The notes: generated from the sequence alone by a model not told the origin. Numbered from the stretch's first letter, positions 18,414 through 27,735 are shown. The stretch: 60,616 nt of DNA from Candidatus Dojkabacteria bacterium (GCA_026415655.1 JAOAGR010000001.1:1-60616), one strand, 5' to 3'. Program-made: numbers and translations.

Positions 18414-18791
18414 TTATTGGTTAGATGATTGTTTCCTTTTATATTCTCTAATAATTTTGTCTATTAAAAACTTTAACCAGGCATCAGTAGAATTTACATC
18501 TGCATTATAATTATTTTGCAGAATTTTCTTTACTTGTGATGGAGATGGAGTAGGACCTGTGGAAATCATTTTTTTAATTACTTCAATTATTTTTGATACT
18601 ACATCCGTTTGTTGAGTAGTTTGCTGAGGTGATTGAATAGGTTGGAATGTGGTTACTTGAGATTGATTTACCTGAAGATTCGATGATATTACATTGGGGA
18701 GTACAGAACCTCTTTCGATGTCTAAGACTCGTTTTTCATTTTGTGATACTAGATTCTCGGGGTTTGTGGGATATATTCTGTTGCCTTCCAT
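18414..18791 (-). CDS. small hypothetical protein, Gln/Thr-rich middle
   Basis: A 125-residue orphan: a Gln/Thr/Ser-rich low-complexity stretch (about residues 40-65) followed by a helical C-terminal segment of about 60 residues (VVSKIIEVIKKM to IIREYKRKQ). No membrane helix or motif. Four bases separate it from smpB upstream, so it is real operon content, but function is unknown. Confidence 0.5.
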   Translation of the reverse strand: MEGNRIYPTNPENLVSQNEKRVLDIERGSVLPNVISSNLQVNQSQVTTFQPIQSPQQTTQQTDVVSKIIEVIKKMISTGPTPSPSQVKKILQNNYNADVNSTDAWLKFLIDKIIREYKRKQSSNQ

Positions 18792-18795
18792 AATT

Positions 18796-19218
18796 TTAGA
18801 TTACCATTTTTTTAATCTCTCTTTCTAGTATTCGTTTTTGAGTGCTACGTTTTTGCTCTTGTTTTTTATCAATTTTTCTTTTAATTACGCCTAATACTAT
18901 AATTGCTTTTATTTTATTTCCTCTATTAATTATGCTTGTAACTAGACCTCTTATTCTCTTATCTTTTTTTATAGATTTGATTTTTTCTATTTCTTTTTTA
19001 TGTAATAAGAGTTTTATTGATGCCTGGTTATCTGCATTGTCGAAAACTATATTATCGATAAATACCTCGTTATTTCTTAAGTTTACTACACTTTCAGATA
19101 TCTCAAATTTATTTGAACGTATGCTTTTTACTTGCGCTCCATTTAATACTAAACCAGCTTCAAATTCTTCATGTATATCATAGTCATGCAAGACTTTTTT
19201 ATTACTCTTAATTACCAC
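18796..19218 (-). CDS. smpB: SsrA-binding protein SmpB (short form)
   Basis: SmpB binds tmRNA and rescues stalled ribosomes. The N-terminal hallmark is KKVLHDYDIHEEFEAGLVLNGAQVKSIR, followed by the E.VVNLRNNEVFIDNI strand and the LLLHKKEIEKI block. The basic tail (STQKRILEREIKKM) matches the C-terminal helix that mimics tRNA. At 140 residues it is somewhat short: the loop that normally precedes LLLHK is reduced to a few residues (FDNADNQASIK). The start is GTG. No ssrA gene was seen in the window. Confidence 0.85.
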   Translation of the reverse strand: MVIKSNKKVLHDYDIHEEFEAGLVLNGAQVKSIRSNKFEISESVVNLRNNEVFIDNIVFDNADNQASIKLLLHKKEIEKIKSIKKDKRIRGLVTSIINRGNKIKAIIVLGVIKRKIDKKQEQKRSTQKRILEREIKKMVI

Positions 19219-19230
19219 AGCCTTATGAAA

Positions 19231-21456
19231 TTATAATATGATCTGATATATTACATCTTTCTGACCTATATAAAGATACTTACCGTCAGCCGTTATTATT
19301 AGATCTGTTGCTTGAGAAATATCCACAGGTGAGTTATTGGTTGTCCTTATCTTTATTGATTCAACAAATTGGTATTTTTTATTTCCATTTGGGTTTAAAG
19401 TTTTTTCATAGACTACAATTCTACTATTATCTTTGTCTAATACGTAAATATAATTTGTTTTTTCATTAGTTACTATTTCTGTGGCATTTTTCCATTCGCC
19501 TAGAGGGGTATCTAGACCATTAAATTCATTTGCTGATACCAATTTCCCAGTATAAAATCTTCTTAGGGTTCCATCACTTGCCAGTTCGTATATTGATCCA
19601 TCTATTGCAAAACCAGAGGTGTTTTGTCCAAATCCAACATCAGTGTTCCACTTACTTGGTGTAGTAAACCCTTCTCCACTTCTTTGTATTCTAATAACTT
19701 CATTTTGACTTCGTCGATACAAATATACGTTTACGGTATTTCCGATTTGATATATTTTCATATCATTAGTATTTTGGCCTAATGATTTTAAGGCGGTATT
19801 TGATGTAAATTTTCGAAATATTCTTGTTGATAAATTAAGTATGGTTATTCCATTTTCTTCATCTAATACATAACATTCTGTTTGTGAGCATTCGATAAGT
19901 TTTAGTTTTTGCAAGGTCGAATCACTTGCAAAAGCTTCAATCTTGCCTGTTGTTGTATTAGTGCGAAGTATTTGGTTACTATTGGAGTCTATAGCATAGA
20001 TTGTACCGTTACTTTCAGCAATATCGATGATATTGACATTTTGATCATCAGGTAAATACACTAGATTTGGCTTTTCCAACCTTTTAATATTAAATAATGT
20101 TTCTTCGTATGAATATACTTCATTTAATTTTTCATTAATAAAGCTAGATTCTAATTTTAATTGCTCAGCTTTTTTTATCTCTTCAAAGAATTTATTTAAA
20201 TTTGAATTAAAACTAGTATAGTCAGATTGTATTTGGTTCTTTTTGAGTTCGGTAACTAGGTTCTGTATTTCTTGCTTTAATATCTCATTCGGATTTATAT
20301 TATTTGTATTACTGGCACTCTGGTTCGTATTCGTATTCGAAACGTTATATGAGGGAGCACTAACTTGTTTCGGGATTAATTGGTAAATGATAAAAATACT
20401 TAATACTGCAAGAATTATACTTAATAATATTTCGAATTTTTGTTTTCTGTTGCTCTGTACTAATCGTTTATAGGCAACGGTATCTTTTTTGTAAAACAAT
20501 GCAATCAGAAATTCCACCAAAAACTGACTGATACTAAGATAAAATTTGGTAATAGATTTGATTGTTTTTTTTACTATTTTAGAGCTTTTTTGTAGTAAGC
20601 CATTGATTTCGATTTTCTGTACGTATTGGTAAATATTATTCAGTGAATTCTGAAGATTTATTTTATTTTCTGGTTTTATATCCGGTGCTTTAGTTGATCT
20701 AGTAGTTTTGGCGTCTTCTTCAAATTCTTTGTGTGACAATATTTTCACGTTACTATCAATATTTTCTTCTTCAAATTGACTTAAATTAACAGACTCGGTT
20801 TTCATTTCTTCTTCATTGTCTGTACTTTCCAAGAATTTTTGTTCTATAGGTTCTGTGGCAAAATATTCGTCATGATGAATGATGATACAAGGAAATTTTG
20901 GGTCAATATTATCTGCAAACGAGAATGGGTCTTCTAACGGTTTTTCCAGGTACTTTGTGTCACTTATATATATAAGGTCGCCAAGTTCCAGTTTTGTGGA
21001 ACCGTAGAATTGTAGCTTTTCTTTGTCATCATTTACTAATATTGTTTGATCTCCTCTATAGATACGTACGTTCACATCACCATCGAGCCAAATTCCGATT
21101 TTCCCAAAACCTAGCGCAATAGCACATACACTATAGTCTACATCATCTAATCTTTCATTATTATTGTGCAATTCGGATGCTAAAAAATCTCCACTATCAA
21201 TGATACATTTATGCAGAGTAGATAATATCTCATCAGATTCAGAGTTAGTATATATCTCTTTGAATTTATCTAATGCTAAATTAACATAATATTCCAAGTC
21301 TGATATATATTCGCCAGATAGTTTTGCAAACACAATTATATCAAGACCATTGTGAAAGAAATTTTTATATGAATATGAAATATGAGGGTTACTATTTTGG
21401 GTGTAAGTAAAAAAATTTGTATCATGAACTATCCTGCTATCTTGTTGTGTTTTCAT
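19231..21456 (-). CDS. PP2C-like domain / TM helix / beta-propeller protein
   Basis: A 741-residue protein with three parts. Residues 1 to about 180 resemble a PP2C-type phosphatase fold (IIVFAKLSGEYISD, DYSVCAIALGFGKIGIWLDGDVNVRIYRGDQ, LGDLIYISDT) but lack a clear set of metal-binding Asp residues. A membrane helix lies at about 342-362. The outer part has an Asn/Ser-rich linker, a coiled segment, and a roughly 290-residue propeller made of repeats such as GTIYAIDSNSNQILR and NYIYVLDKDNSRIVVY. The layout suggests signalling across the membrane, sensing with the propeller. It ends 12 bases before smpB. Confidence 0.6.
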   Translation of the reverse strand: MKTQQDSRIVHDTNFFTYTQNSNPHISYSYKNFFHNGLDIIVFAKLSGEYISDLEYYVNLALDKFKEIYTNSESDEILSTLHKCIIDSGDFLASELHNNNERLDDVDYSVCAIALGFGKIGIWLDGDVNVRIYRGDQTILVNDDKEKLQFYGSTKLELGDLIYISDTKYLEKPLEDPFSFADNIDPKFPCIIIHHDEYFATEPIEQKFLESTDNEEEMKTESVNLSQFEEENIDSNVKILSHKEFEEDAKTTRSTKAPDIKPENKINLQNSLNNIYQYVQKIEINGLLQKSSKIVKKTIKSITKFYLSISQFLVEFLIALFYKKDTVAYKRLVQSNRKQKFEILLSIILAVLSIFIIYQLIPKQVSAPSYNVSNTNTNQSASNTNNINPNEILKQEIQNLVTELKKNQIQSDYTSFNSNLNKFFEEIKKAEQLKLESSFINEKLNEVYSYEETLFNIKRLEKPNLVYLPDDQNVNIIDIAESNGTIYAIDSNSNQILRTNTTTGKIEAFASDSTLQKLKLIECSQTECYVLDEENGITILNLSTRIFRKFTSNTALKSLGQNTNDMKIYQIGNTVNVYLYRRSQNEVIRIQRSGEGFTTPSKWNTDVGFGQNTSGFAIDGSIYELASDGTLRRFYTGKLVSANEFNGLDTPLGEWKNATEIVTNEKTNYIYVLDKDNSRIVVYEKTLNPNGNKKYQFVESIKIRTTNNSPVDISQATDLIITADGKYLYIGQKDVIYQIIL

Positions 21457-21469
21457 ATTTATTAATAGA

Positions 21470-21703
21470 TTACAACAATAGAATTATAATTACAAATAAT
21501 AATATTAGATGTAAAAATACATATATAACACTAGCTATTTTCAAATATTCATCAGCTGATGTTTTCACTTTTTGTCTCAAAATTTGTAATTGTCTTAGTT
21601 GTAGTGCAATATATACAGCCACCCATATATAGAGAACAATAACTAATATAGTTAGAATTTGATCGAGAATAATGCTTGTATCTATTGTTGGATTAATAAA
21701 CAT
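21470..21703 (-). CDS. small two-TM membrane protein
   Basis: A 77-residue protein with helices at about residues 15-37 and 53-76, separated by a charged amphipathic linker (QLRQLQILRQKVKTSADEYLK). No known motif. It lies two bases from the PH-domain gene and 13 from the PP2C-like gene on the same strand, so it is likely an accessory subunit of one of them. Confidence 0.55.
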   Translation of the reverse strand: MFINPTIDTSIILDQILTILVIVLYIWVAVYIALQLRQLQILRQKVKTSADEYLKIASVIYVFLHLILLFVIIILLL

Positions 21704-21705
21704 AC

Positions 21706-22386
21706 TTAATTTTTAGATATTTTTTCTTTTACTGCTAAAATCACGTCTTGGATGAAGTCACGAATTTTATGAGCTTGATAAACATTTGGAAGACTAAATG
21801 TCGTTTTTCCTGATGCTGTCAGAACTTCTACATCACCAAGTCCAAATATAGTCTGGAAAACACCGGTCTGACGGTTTTTGACGTCTTGTATATCTTGCAA
21901 TGCTGTAGTTTCTACGCCAACATTAAATATTGTTTGATAATCAAGATCAACGAATCTCTTGTTAGTGACTATATTAATATTATAAAACCACTTAAAAAAT
22001 ATATTAAAGTAACTTATTAACCCATAAGATAACATAAAAACAATAAAGACTAGCCACCATTTGCTCGCTGTTAATACTTCTGTCTTAATAATTATGTTGA
22101 TATTTTGTCCGACGATATTTAGCCCTTTTATTGCTAATAGTATCAAAAATGGTGCCAATGGTACTATAAGATTAATTAATAGATCTATAATGAGTATAAT
22201 TTTTGCCTGTCTGACAAAAAGTAACATGTATTCATCGGGATCTTGATCAACAAAACGGACACATCCTGGAAATGTTGCTACACTAGTAAATGGGCTTACG
22301 TTTTGTTTTAGCTTTGGCGGTTGTGATAAATCGATTAGATTATATTTGGTAGATTCTACGTTTTGATGATTTTGCTGGTTATTCAT
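21706..22386 (-). CDS. PH-domain membrane protein (bacterial PH, YdbS/DUF304 type)
   Basis: A 226-residue protein: a short N-terminus with FPGCVRFVDQDPDEYMLLFVRQ, two membrane helices at about residues 68-90 and 110-133, then a bacterial PH domain (NINIVTNKRFVDLDYQTIFN, TALQDIQDVKNRQTG, GLGDVEVLTASGKTTFSLPNV). The IVTNKR and GDVEV..SG segments are typical. Family members sit on the membrane and have no established chemistry. Confidence 0.75.
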   Translation of the reverse strand: MNNQQNHQNVESTKYNLIDLSQPPKLKQNVSPFTSVATFPGCVRFVDQDPDEYMLLFVRQAKIILIIDLLINLIVPLAPFLILLAIKGLNIVGQNINIIIKTEVLTASKWWLVFIVFMLSYGLISYFNIFFKWFYNINIVTNKRFVDLDYQTIFNVGVETTALQDIQDVKNRQTGVFQTIFGLGDVEVLTASGKTTFSLPNVYQAHKIRDFIQDVILAVKEKISKN

Positions 22387-22433
22387 TAATGTATAATTAT
22401 AATATTTATTTTTTATATAAAAAAGTGCATAAA

Positions 22434-24137
22434 TTACTCTACTTTACGAATTTCAAATTCGGTACTGTATATATAGTCTCCATCTGGTACTATAATGTTG
22501 TATATTGCACGAAAGTCCCAACCTGTTAATGTTTTCTTAATTCCGTTTTCACCATACAAATGTATGCGACTTACTCTATTGGACACATCTTTTATTATTT
22601 CTATTTTAACTATTTTGCCGACATTTGTGCGGCTGTCTCTTTTTAATATTTCGGATAATTCATCGTAAGAAAACGAATTAGTGCGCCATATCCAATTATA
22701 TGGATAAATAATGTCTGGTTTACACAATGGATCTTCACTGTTTGTACATTTATTTTTATAAGGATTTGTAGTGTAATAGGTTTTGGTTGCCCATTGGTCA
22801 TCGTTAACTGGTTGAATATATGGTTTATCAGTACTTCCCCATGCAGAGTTGATTGTAGTACTATGTCCTCTATGACTTGCAGAATAATATGCTACAATGG
22901 GTTGACCTTGATAGGTCATTACTTTTCCTTTTGTTTCTTCTACAAATTTTCTTTTACCTTGACCTCCTATATATACTTGACAGGCTGCTGATCCGCATAT
23001 CTCACATACTTTTTTGTTGCCACACGTTCCCATAAGATAAGTCCGTGCAGCTACAACCTGGGCTTTTACTGCTTCTGCAGGCCAAGTATTTGGTACTTCA
23101 CCAATTCCAGATAGATAATCATCAACACTAAGTTCGATACGTGTTGATATTCTTCCTGTACTATCAGTTGTGACAATTACTTTTTCTGGCTCATCATAAT
23201 CCGTAATTTCGATACCTGTGTAATAGTGCTTAAGTATCTGTTCATAATTAAACCCTGCAATTGCCATTCCATGAGCTCCCCACTGTGACATGCCAAGTCC
23301 GTGTCCTTCAACAAGATCTCTTCCGCGTCCCGTGAAATAATATTCACCTGGTTCTAATGGATATACCATTGCTCTTTGTCCACTATTCATACGTCTTTTT
23401 TCTTCTTCAAGTAACCTTTTTTGTTCGGCAGTAAGAAAATTTAATTGAGACATTACAGACGCTAGGTTTGATGAAAGAGTATTTATTTGTTGTTGTGAGG
23501 AATTAATTACTGAGTTGTTGTATGCAATTTGCTTATTTATTTTTTGTATTTCATCAGATAATTCTTCTAAATATTTTTTATTCGTTTCACGGTCAGAAAT
23601 TAGGCTTGCTTTTGTTTCATTTGTTTTTTGTATTTCTCTATAATATTTTTCAATCTCTTCTTTTAAAATTTTACTTTTAGCATTTGCGCTTAATAAGTCA
23701 TTGATATATTCTAATATTTCTTTATCTTGAGATATTATTTGATTGTCAGAATAGAACGAGAGCTTAAAAAGATAATTCATTTGAAGATTAATCTCGTCTT
23801 GTCTTTCTTTTAATTTTTGTTCATAGAGATTTAGAAGTTCTTCGGTTTCATTGATTTTTTGGTTTAGATTTTGAATTGCTTCTTTAATTTCACTTTCTTT
23901 TTGTTGTAATTCCGAAAGTTTTAAGTATAAATTCTTATTGGATGAACTGATGATGTTTATTTGATTTTTTAATTGATTAATTCTTTTTTCTAATTCCTGT
24001 TTTTCCTTATTTTTCTGTGCTATTTCTTGTCTAATTTTATTTAAATCTGAAGCAAAAACGGTAAAAGTAGAAACACTTAAAAAGTTATAAAATAGTATAG
24101 AAGTTATCACAAAAACAAAAATGACTTTTTTAATCAT
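22434..24137 (-). CDS. secreted SpoIID/LytB-domain protein with coiled coil
   Basis: A 567-residue exported protein: signal peptide to about residue 29, a coiled coil (about 30-240), then a SpoIID domain. Visible blocks are GRGRDLVEGHGLGMSQWGAHGMA, VDDYLSGIGEVPNTWPAEAVKAQVVAARTYLM and YYSASHRGHSTTINSAWGS. SpoIID-family enzymes are lytic transglycosylases; the Glu in GEVPNTWP is the expected catalytic residue. Four Cys are present in the domain. The coiled coil echoes the M23 hydrolase of the same cluster. Its start overlaps the end of the next gene upstream by four bases. Confidence 0.85.
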   Translation of the reverse strand: MIKKVIFVFVITSILFYNFLSVSTFTVFASDLNKIRQEIAQKNKEKQELEKRINQLKNQINIISSSNKNLYLKLSELQQKESEIKEAIQNLNQKINETEELLNLYEQKLKERQDEINLQMNYLFKLSFYSDNQIISQDKEILEYINDLLSANAKSKILKEEIEKYYREIQKTNETKASLISDRETNKKYLEELSDEIQKINKQIAYNNSVINSSQQQINTLSSNLASVMSQLNFLTAEQKRLLEEEKRRMNSGQRAMVYPLEPGEYYFTGRGRDLVEGHGLGMSQWGAHGMAIAGFNYEQILKHYYTGIEITDYDEPEKVIVTTDSTGRISTRIELSVDDYLSGIGEVPNTWPAEAVKAQVVAARTYLMGTCGNKKVCEICGSAACQVYIGGQGKRKFVEETKGKVMTYQGQPIVAYYSASHRGHSTTINSAWGSTDKPYIQPVNDDQWATKTYYTTNPYKNKCTNSEDPLCKPDIIYPYNWIWRTNSFSYDELSEILKRDSRTNVGKIVKIEIIKDVSNRVSRIHLYGENGIKKTLTGWDFRAIYNIIVPDGDYIYSTEFEIRKVE

Positions 24138-25573
24138 AATATAACTATAAAATGCAAGTTTTTGTTATTTTCGATTGATTTATACAATTCAACAAGAAAA
24201 TTTTCAACATTTTCATCATGGTCTTGTAAAAATATAAAATGTTCTTTATCTTTTTGATAGTATCTTTCTAAGAAAATCTGTACGAATGCAATGATTCTTT
24301 CCTTGTAACTTAGTGATACAAATTCGTTCGATATGTTATTATATGCTGCTTGTTTTTTTAATAGTGATTGAATTGTGGAATTAATTTTATTTAGCGTATT
24401 TATATTTTTTAATGACTCCTTGTTTGTGTTGATCATTTTGTTTAAAATATCTCGTATCTCGGACAATATTCTATCTATCTCATTCTTTAATTCATAATCG
24501 TTATTAAATGTGCGATTAATGTAGTTAACTGCAGATTCTAAAAATGTTTTCTTTTGTTTGAATCTCAGTAGTTTCTCTGGCAATGCTGGATCTAATTGTT
24601 TTATTTTATATTCAAGATTAATTAATTCTTTCTGTAGTTCTTGAAGTTTTTTCTCTTTGTCTGATAAATTCAAAGTGCTTATCAAATTGGTTCTTTCATT
24701 TATTAGTTCTCTGATATTCTTTTCGACACTGGCAATAAAGGCTTTATCAATGAAAAATTTTTCTAGGTCTGTATACCCTGCTATCCTAAGTAGAGATATT
24801 TTATATAGTTTTAAACGTTCTATTTCTTGGTTATTGCGTTTTTGTATGGTGTTAGAGATTTCTTTTTCGACTGTTTTGAATGAGTTGATGAAAACTATCA
24901 ACGCTATTGTTATACCCGTTCCAAGTACAATTGCTTGTATCAAAAATTCTATATTTAATATAAACAATATTACATTAACGAAAAGTGTTAGAAATAGAGT
25001 AAAAATACCTATGGTGAAAATGCCAAAATCTATTTTTCTTGTTTTTTGTTTAGCAACTTTGATTAAGGATTGTGTCAATTCGATTTCTTCCTGTTCTAAA
25101 GATTTTATCTTTTTTTCAACCTCTATGATATCGTTTGCCAGTTTATTTAGATCTAAATTGATTATATTACCAAATTTACTTAGTTCTAATTTTTTTGTCT
25201 GGATTTGGGCGTCGATTTTATGAATTTCCGTAAATTCTTTTTGTATTGTATTAACCTCATTTTTCGTGTCATCATATTTTTGAATTAAACTATAAGATTC
25301 ATTTAGTTCGTTTATTTTCGTCTCAAGAAAGCTTTTTTCTATTTCTATTTGTGCTTGATTCGGCAATATTTTAAGATATTTTTGTATTAAAACGTGATAT
25401 TCTACATCTGTTAAATACGCTGTCAGCTGTGTTTCTTCATCAGTAAAATGTTGCTCTTGTGTGAATATATTGAGAGTATATGGTATAAAAAGATAAGTAT
25501 CTAACGTTGCAAAGTCTATACCATCCAAAATATAATATCCATTATTCAGAATTTTGCGACATTTTAATATCAT
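24134..25573 (-). CDS. coiled-coil protein with central TM hairpin, YhaN-like without Walker A
   Basis: A 479-residue protein dominated by coiled coil, broken by a membrane hairpin at about residues 185-230 (FGIFTIGIFTLFLTLFVNVILF, then IQAIVLGTGITIALIVFI). The architecture resembles YhaN/AAA_27 or SMC-like ATPases that carry a membrane hairpin in the coiled coil, but no Walker A is present and the ATPase head halves are missing or unrecognisable. The C-terminus (NLHFIVIL) resembles the strand after Walker B in such heads. First gene of the minus-strand envelope cluster, overlapping the SpoIID gene by four bases. Confidence 0.5.
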   Translation of the reverse strand: MILKCRKILNNGYYILDGIDFATLDTYLFIPYTLNIFTQEQHFTDEETQLTAYLTDVEYHVLIQKYLKILPNQAQIEIEKSFLETKINELNESYSLIQKYDDTKNEVNTIQKEFTEIHKIDAQIQTKKLELSKFGNIINLDLNKLANDIIEVEKKIKSLEQEEIELTQSLIKVAKQKTRKIDFGIFTIGIFTLFLTLFVNVILFILNIEFLIQAIVLGTGITIALIVFINSFKTVEKEISNTIQKRNNQEIERLKLYKISLLRIAGYTDLEKFFIDKAFIASVEKNIRELINERTNLISTLNLSDKEKKLQELQKELINLEYKIKQLDPALPEKLLRFKQKKTFLESAVNYINRTFNNDYELKNEIDRILSEIRDILNKMINTNKESLKNINTLNKINSTIQSLLKKQAAYNNISNEFVSLSYKERIIAFVQIFLERYYQKDKEHFIFLQDHDENVENFLVELYKSIENNKNLHFIVIL

Positions 25574-25596
25574 TGATAGCTATTTTTAATATCATT
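25562..25596. repeat. 13-bp direct repeat spanning the start codon of the coiled-coil gene
   Basis: TTTTAATATCATT occurs at 25562-25574 and 25584-25596, nine bases apart. The first copy contains the start codon of the minus-strand gene, and the second copy carries an out-of-frame ATG upstream. Confidence 0.6.
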
Positions 25597-25970
25597 ATTA
25601 CAAAATTCAATCAAGACTAACAGGTATTGATATACAATTATTGTATTTGGTAATTTTGTATTAAACTCTATATTAATGAAAAGTGAATTTAAAGAGAATC
25701 ATTTTTTATACTTTTTGTAGATTAGAATATATAAATGAAATTTAAAAAAGGTATCCTTTAAAATTTTTATTAGATGTTTGGAAATTGAAGAGTAATTTTA
25801 TTATTAATTTGCTTCGGGAGTGATGGAATTACGTTAATTTTTTTATGATTTAGTTAGATTATTATCATGACTGGCTCTGTTTATATATAAAAATTCGATT
25901 ATTTATTAAACATTCTGGTTATCATATTTTGACAATCTAACCTTTATTGTTTGTGTCGGATCATAGTTAA
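25597..25970. other. AT-rich intergenic region between divergent genes
   Basis: About 370 bases without a supported gene, RNA gene or strong hairpin. Promoters for the minus-strand cluster and the plus-strand PilM-like gene must lie here or just beyond; only the plus-strand one is clear. Confidence 0.6.
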
Positions 25971-25999
25971 TTGACAAAAATATTCTGAGTTTTTATATT
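25971..25999 (+). promoter_or_regulatory. sigma70-like promoter of the PilM-LytR_C gene
   Basis: TTGACA (25971-25976), a 17-base spacer, then TATATT (25994-25999). This is the best consensus promoter seen in the window. It predicts a transcript start near 26006, so the TTG start at 25998 used by the ORF track cannot be right and ATG 26022 is chosen. Confidence 0.7.
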
Positions 26000-26021
26000 G
26001 ATATTATTAATAGATATATAC

Positions 26022-27728
26022 ATGTTTGGGAGCAATAGAACAGTAATAATTTTTGACTTTTCTTCAGATAACATCTATGCCGTATTAGTAAGTCTTGTCA
26101 AGTCAGGGGCTCGATATAAAGCAGATATTCTGCGTATAGATAATGTTGATATTTCTCGTAGTGAAATTATTGAGGGCGGAATAATTTATGATTATGAAAC
26201 GGTCAAGAGTTACGTTAGAACGCTGATTACTAACATAGCACGCGATCAGAAAAAAATAGATACAGCATGGATAGTTGTTCCATCAAATAAAGCAGAAATA
26301 GTGAAATTCGATGTACTTAAGGAAAGTTTTGAATTACAAGACTCACAGTTTGCGGCAGTAGTTGAGGATGCATTTAGAACTCCAATGCAAAATTTACATG
26401 TGGAATATAAACCTATACATGAATTGAATAATAGAGTTTATTCACTTGCATATGGAATAAAACATGAGCATCTGTCGCCGTATTTGCAAATATTTTCGGA
26501 GCTTAATTTAAACGTAGAAGTTGCATATCCCAGATTCGATGCTTTGTATGAAGAGAAACGTGATTATTTTGATATACCAACACTATTTTTATATCCATAT
26601 AAACGAGGTTTTAAATTTTTAGTTGCGGATGTTGATGGAGTGCACATGCATGCTATAGGGGAACATAACATAGTTGATTTTAATGAGCATTTTGATAAGG
26701 CTTTAATAGAAGTTATTTCATATGCGAAGCGTGACAAAAATGTAGCTGTTCCTATCAAAAAGATTCTGGTTTTAGAGTCGCATGATTATGATGCTGAAAT
26801 GGTAGAGTTATATCTTCGAAAAATTGGTATTAGTTATGGTTGGATAAAGCTTGAGGATTCTTATGGATATGATCAACTCACTATTTTATCAATAAAAGGG
26901 GCAATAAAAAAAGCCCTGAAAAATGAAACTGGTCTAATTAGCAGTGAAAATAATCAGAGGTCAAGAGACACCACAAAGTTGCAGTCTAGCTTTAGTTATT
27001 TGTCTTCAAGAAAGCCTTCTGAAGAAACCAATTTTAGAAATTCTTATTCAGATTATGAGCTAACGCAAAGCAGGCCAGTGGTAAAACAATCCTTGGGTCA
27101 TGAAAGTCTTTATAAACCTAGACAAAAATACATGACACAAGAAAATGCTCTTACGAGGTATATTGATATAGAAGATGAAAAAGGTAGTCTTTTGAATTGG
27201 AAAACTGTTTTTGTAACGACTATAGTTGTTTTTATCATTTTAGCCTTGGTTTATCTGGTAGGAATAAATTTCCTTAGGAATAGCTCAAATAATCAGATAA
27301 ATACATCCCAAAATCAGAATATGACTGACATAGACATTACATCTAGTCCAACAAATGTACCAACTCCTACATTGGACGATGATTTCTTCTTTGTACCAAC
27401 AGAAACTATTCAAACTCCATCACCAACACCAACTTCAATACCATTTGGCAAATCTGATGTAAAAGTAAAAGTTCATAATGGTACAACAAAGGCATTTGAG
27501 GCGGCTAGGATTAGTACAATTTTGAAGAATAATGGATTCAATACGCTTGAGCCAGCAAATCACACGTCAAATAATGTTGCTAATACTATAATCTATTATC
27601 GTGATCAACGTAGTGAGGCCTTAGCAAAAGAAATAGTTACACTTATTGAATCATCTTATCCTACAGCTTCTATAAAATATGATGAAACCATATCTTTTGA
27701 TATACTAGTTGTATTAGGGGCTAATTAA
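26022..27728 (+). CDS. PilM-like actin-fold protein fused through a TM helix to a LytR_C domain
   Basis: A 568-residue chimera. Residues 1 to about 300 resemble PilM (VIIFDFSSDNIYAVLV, a YETVKSYVRTLI helix, AWIVVPSNKAEIVKF, KKILVLES). A disordered linker, a membrane helix at about 395-418 and a Pro/Thr linker follow. The final 90 residues match LytR_C (VKVKVHNGTTKAFEAARISTIL, then ANTIIYYRD and SFDILVVLG). In the usual topology this puts an actin-like ATPase in the cytoplasm and a wall-associated LytR_C domain outside. The nucleotide motifs are weaker than in the FtsA/PilM-like gene at 17179, so ATP binding is uncertain. Start chosen from the promoter position. Confidence 0.7.
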   Translation: MFGSNRTVIIFDFSSDNIYAVLVSLVKSGARYKADILRIDNVDISRSEIIEGGIIYDYETVKSYVRTLITNIARDQKKIDTAWIVVPSNKAEIVKFDVLKESFELQDSQFAAVVEDAFRTPMQNLHVEYKPIHELNNRVYSLAYGIKHEHLSPYLQIFSELNLNVEVAYPRFDALYEEKRDYFDIPTLFLYPYKRGFKFLVADVDGVHMHAIGEHNIVDFNEHFDKALIEVISYAKRDKNVAVPIKKILVLESHDYDAEMVELYLRKIGISYGWIKLEDSYGYDQLTILSIKGAIKKALKNETGLISSENNQRSRDTTKLQSSFSYLSSRKPSEETNFRNSYSDYELTQSRPVVKQSLGHESLYKPRQKYMTQENALTRYIDIEDEKGSLLNWKTVFVTTIVVFIILALVYLVGINFLRNSSNNQINTSQNQNMTDIDITSSPTNVPTPTLDDDFFFVPTETIQTPSPTPTSIPFGKSDVKVKVHNGTTKAFEAARISTILKNNGFNTLEPANHTSNNVANTIIYYRDQRSEALAKEIVTLIESSYPTASIKYDETISFDILVVLGAN

Positions 27729-27735
27729 GTTTAAT

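Noticed and set aside
24657-25223. 188-codon plus-strand ORF opposite the coiled-coil gene
   Set aside because: Antisense shadow; low-complexity Ser/Leu/Ile content and no known motif.
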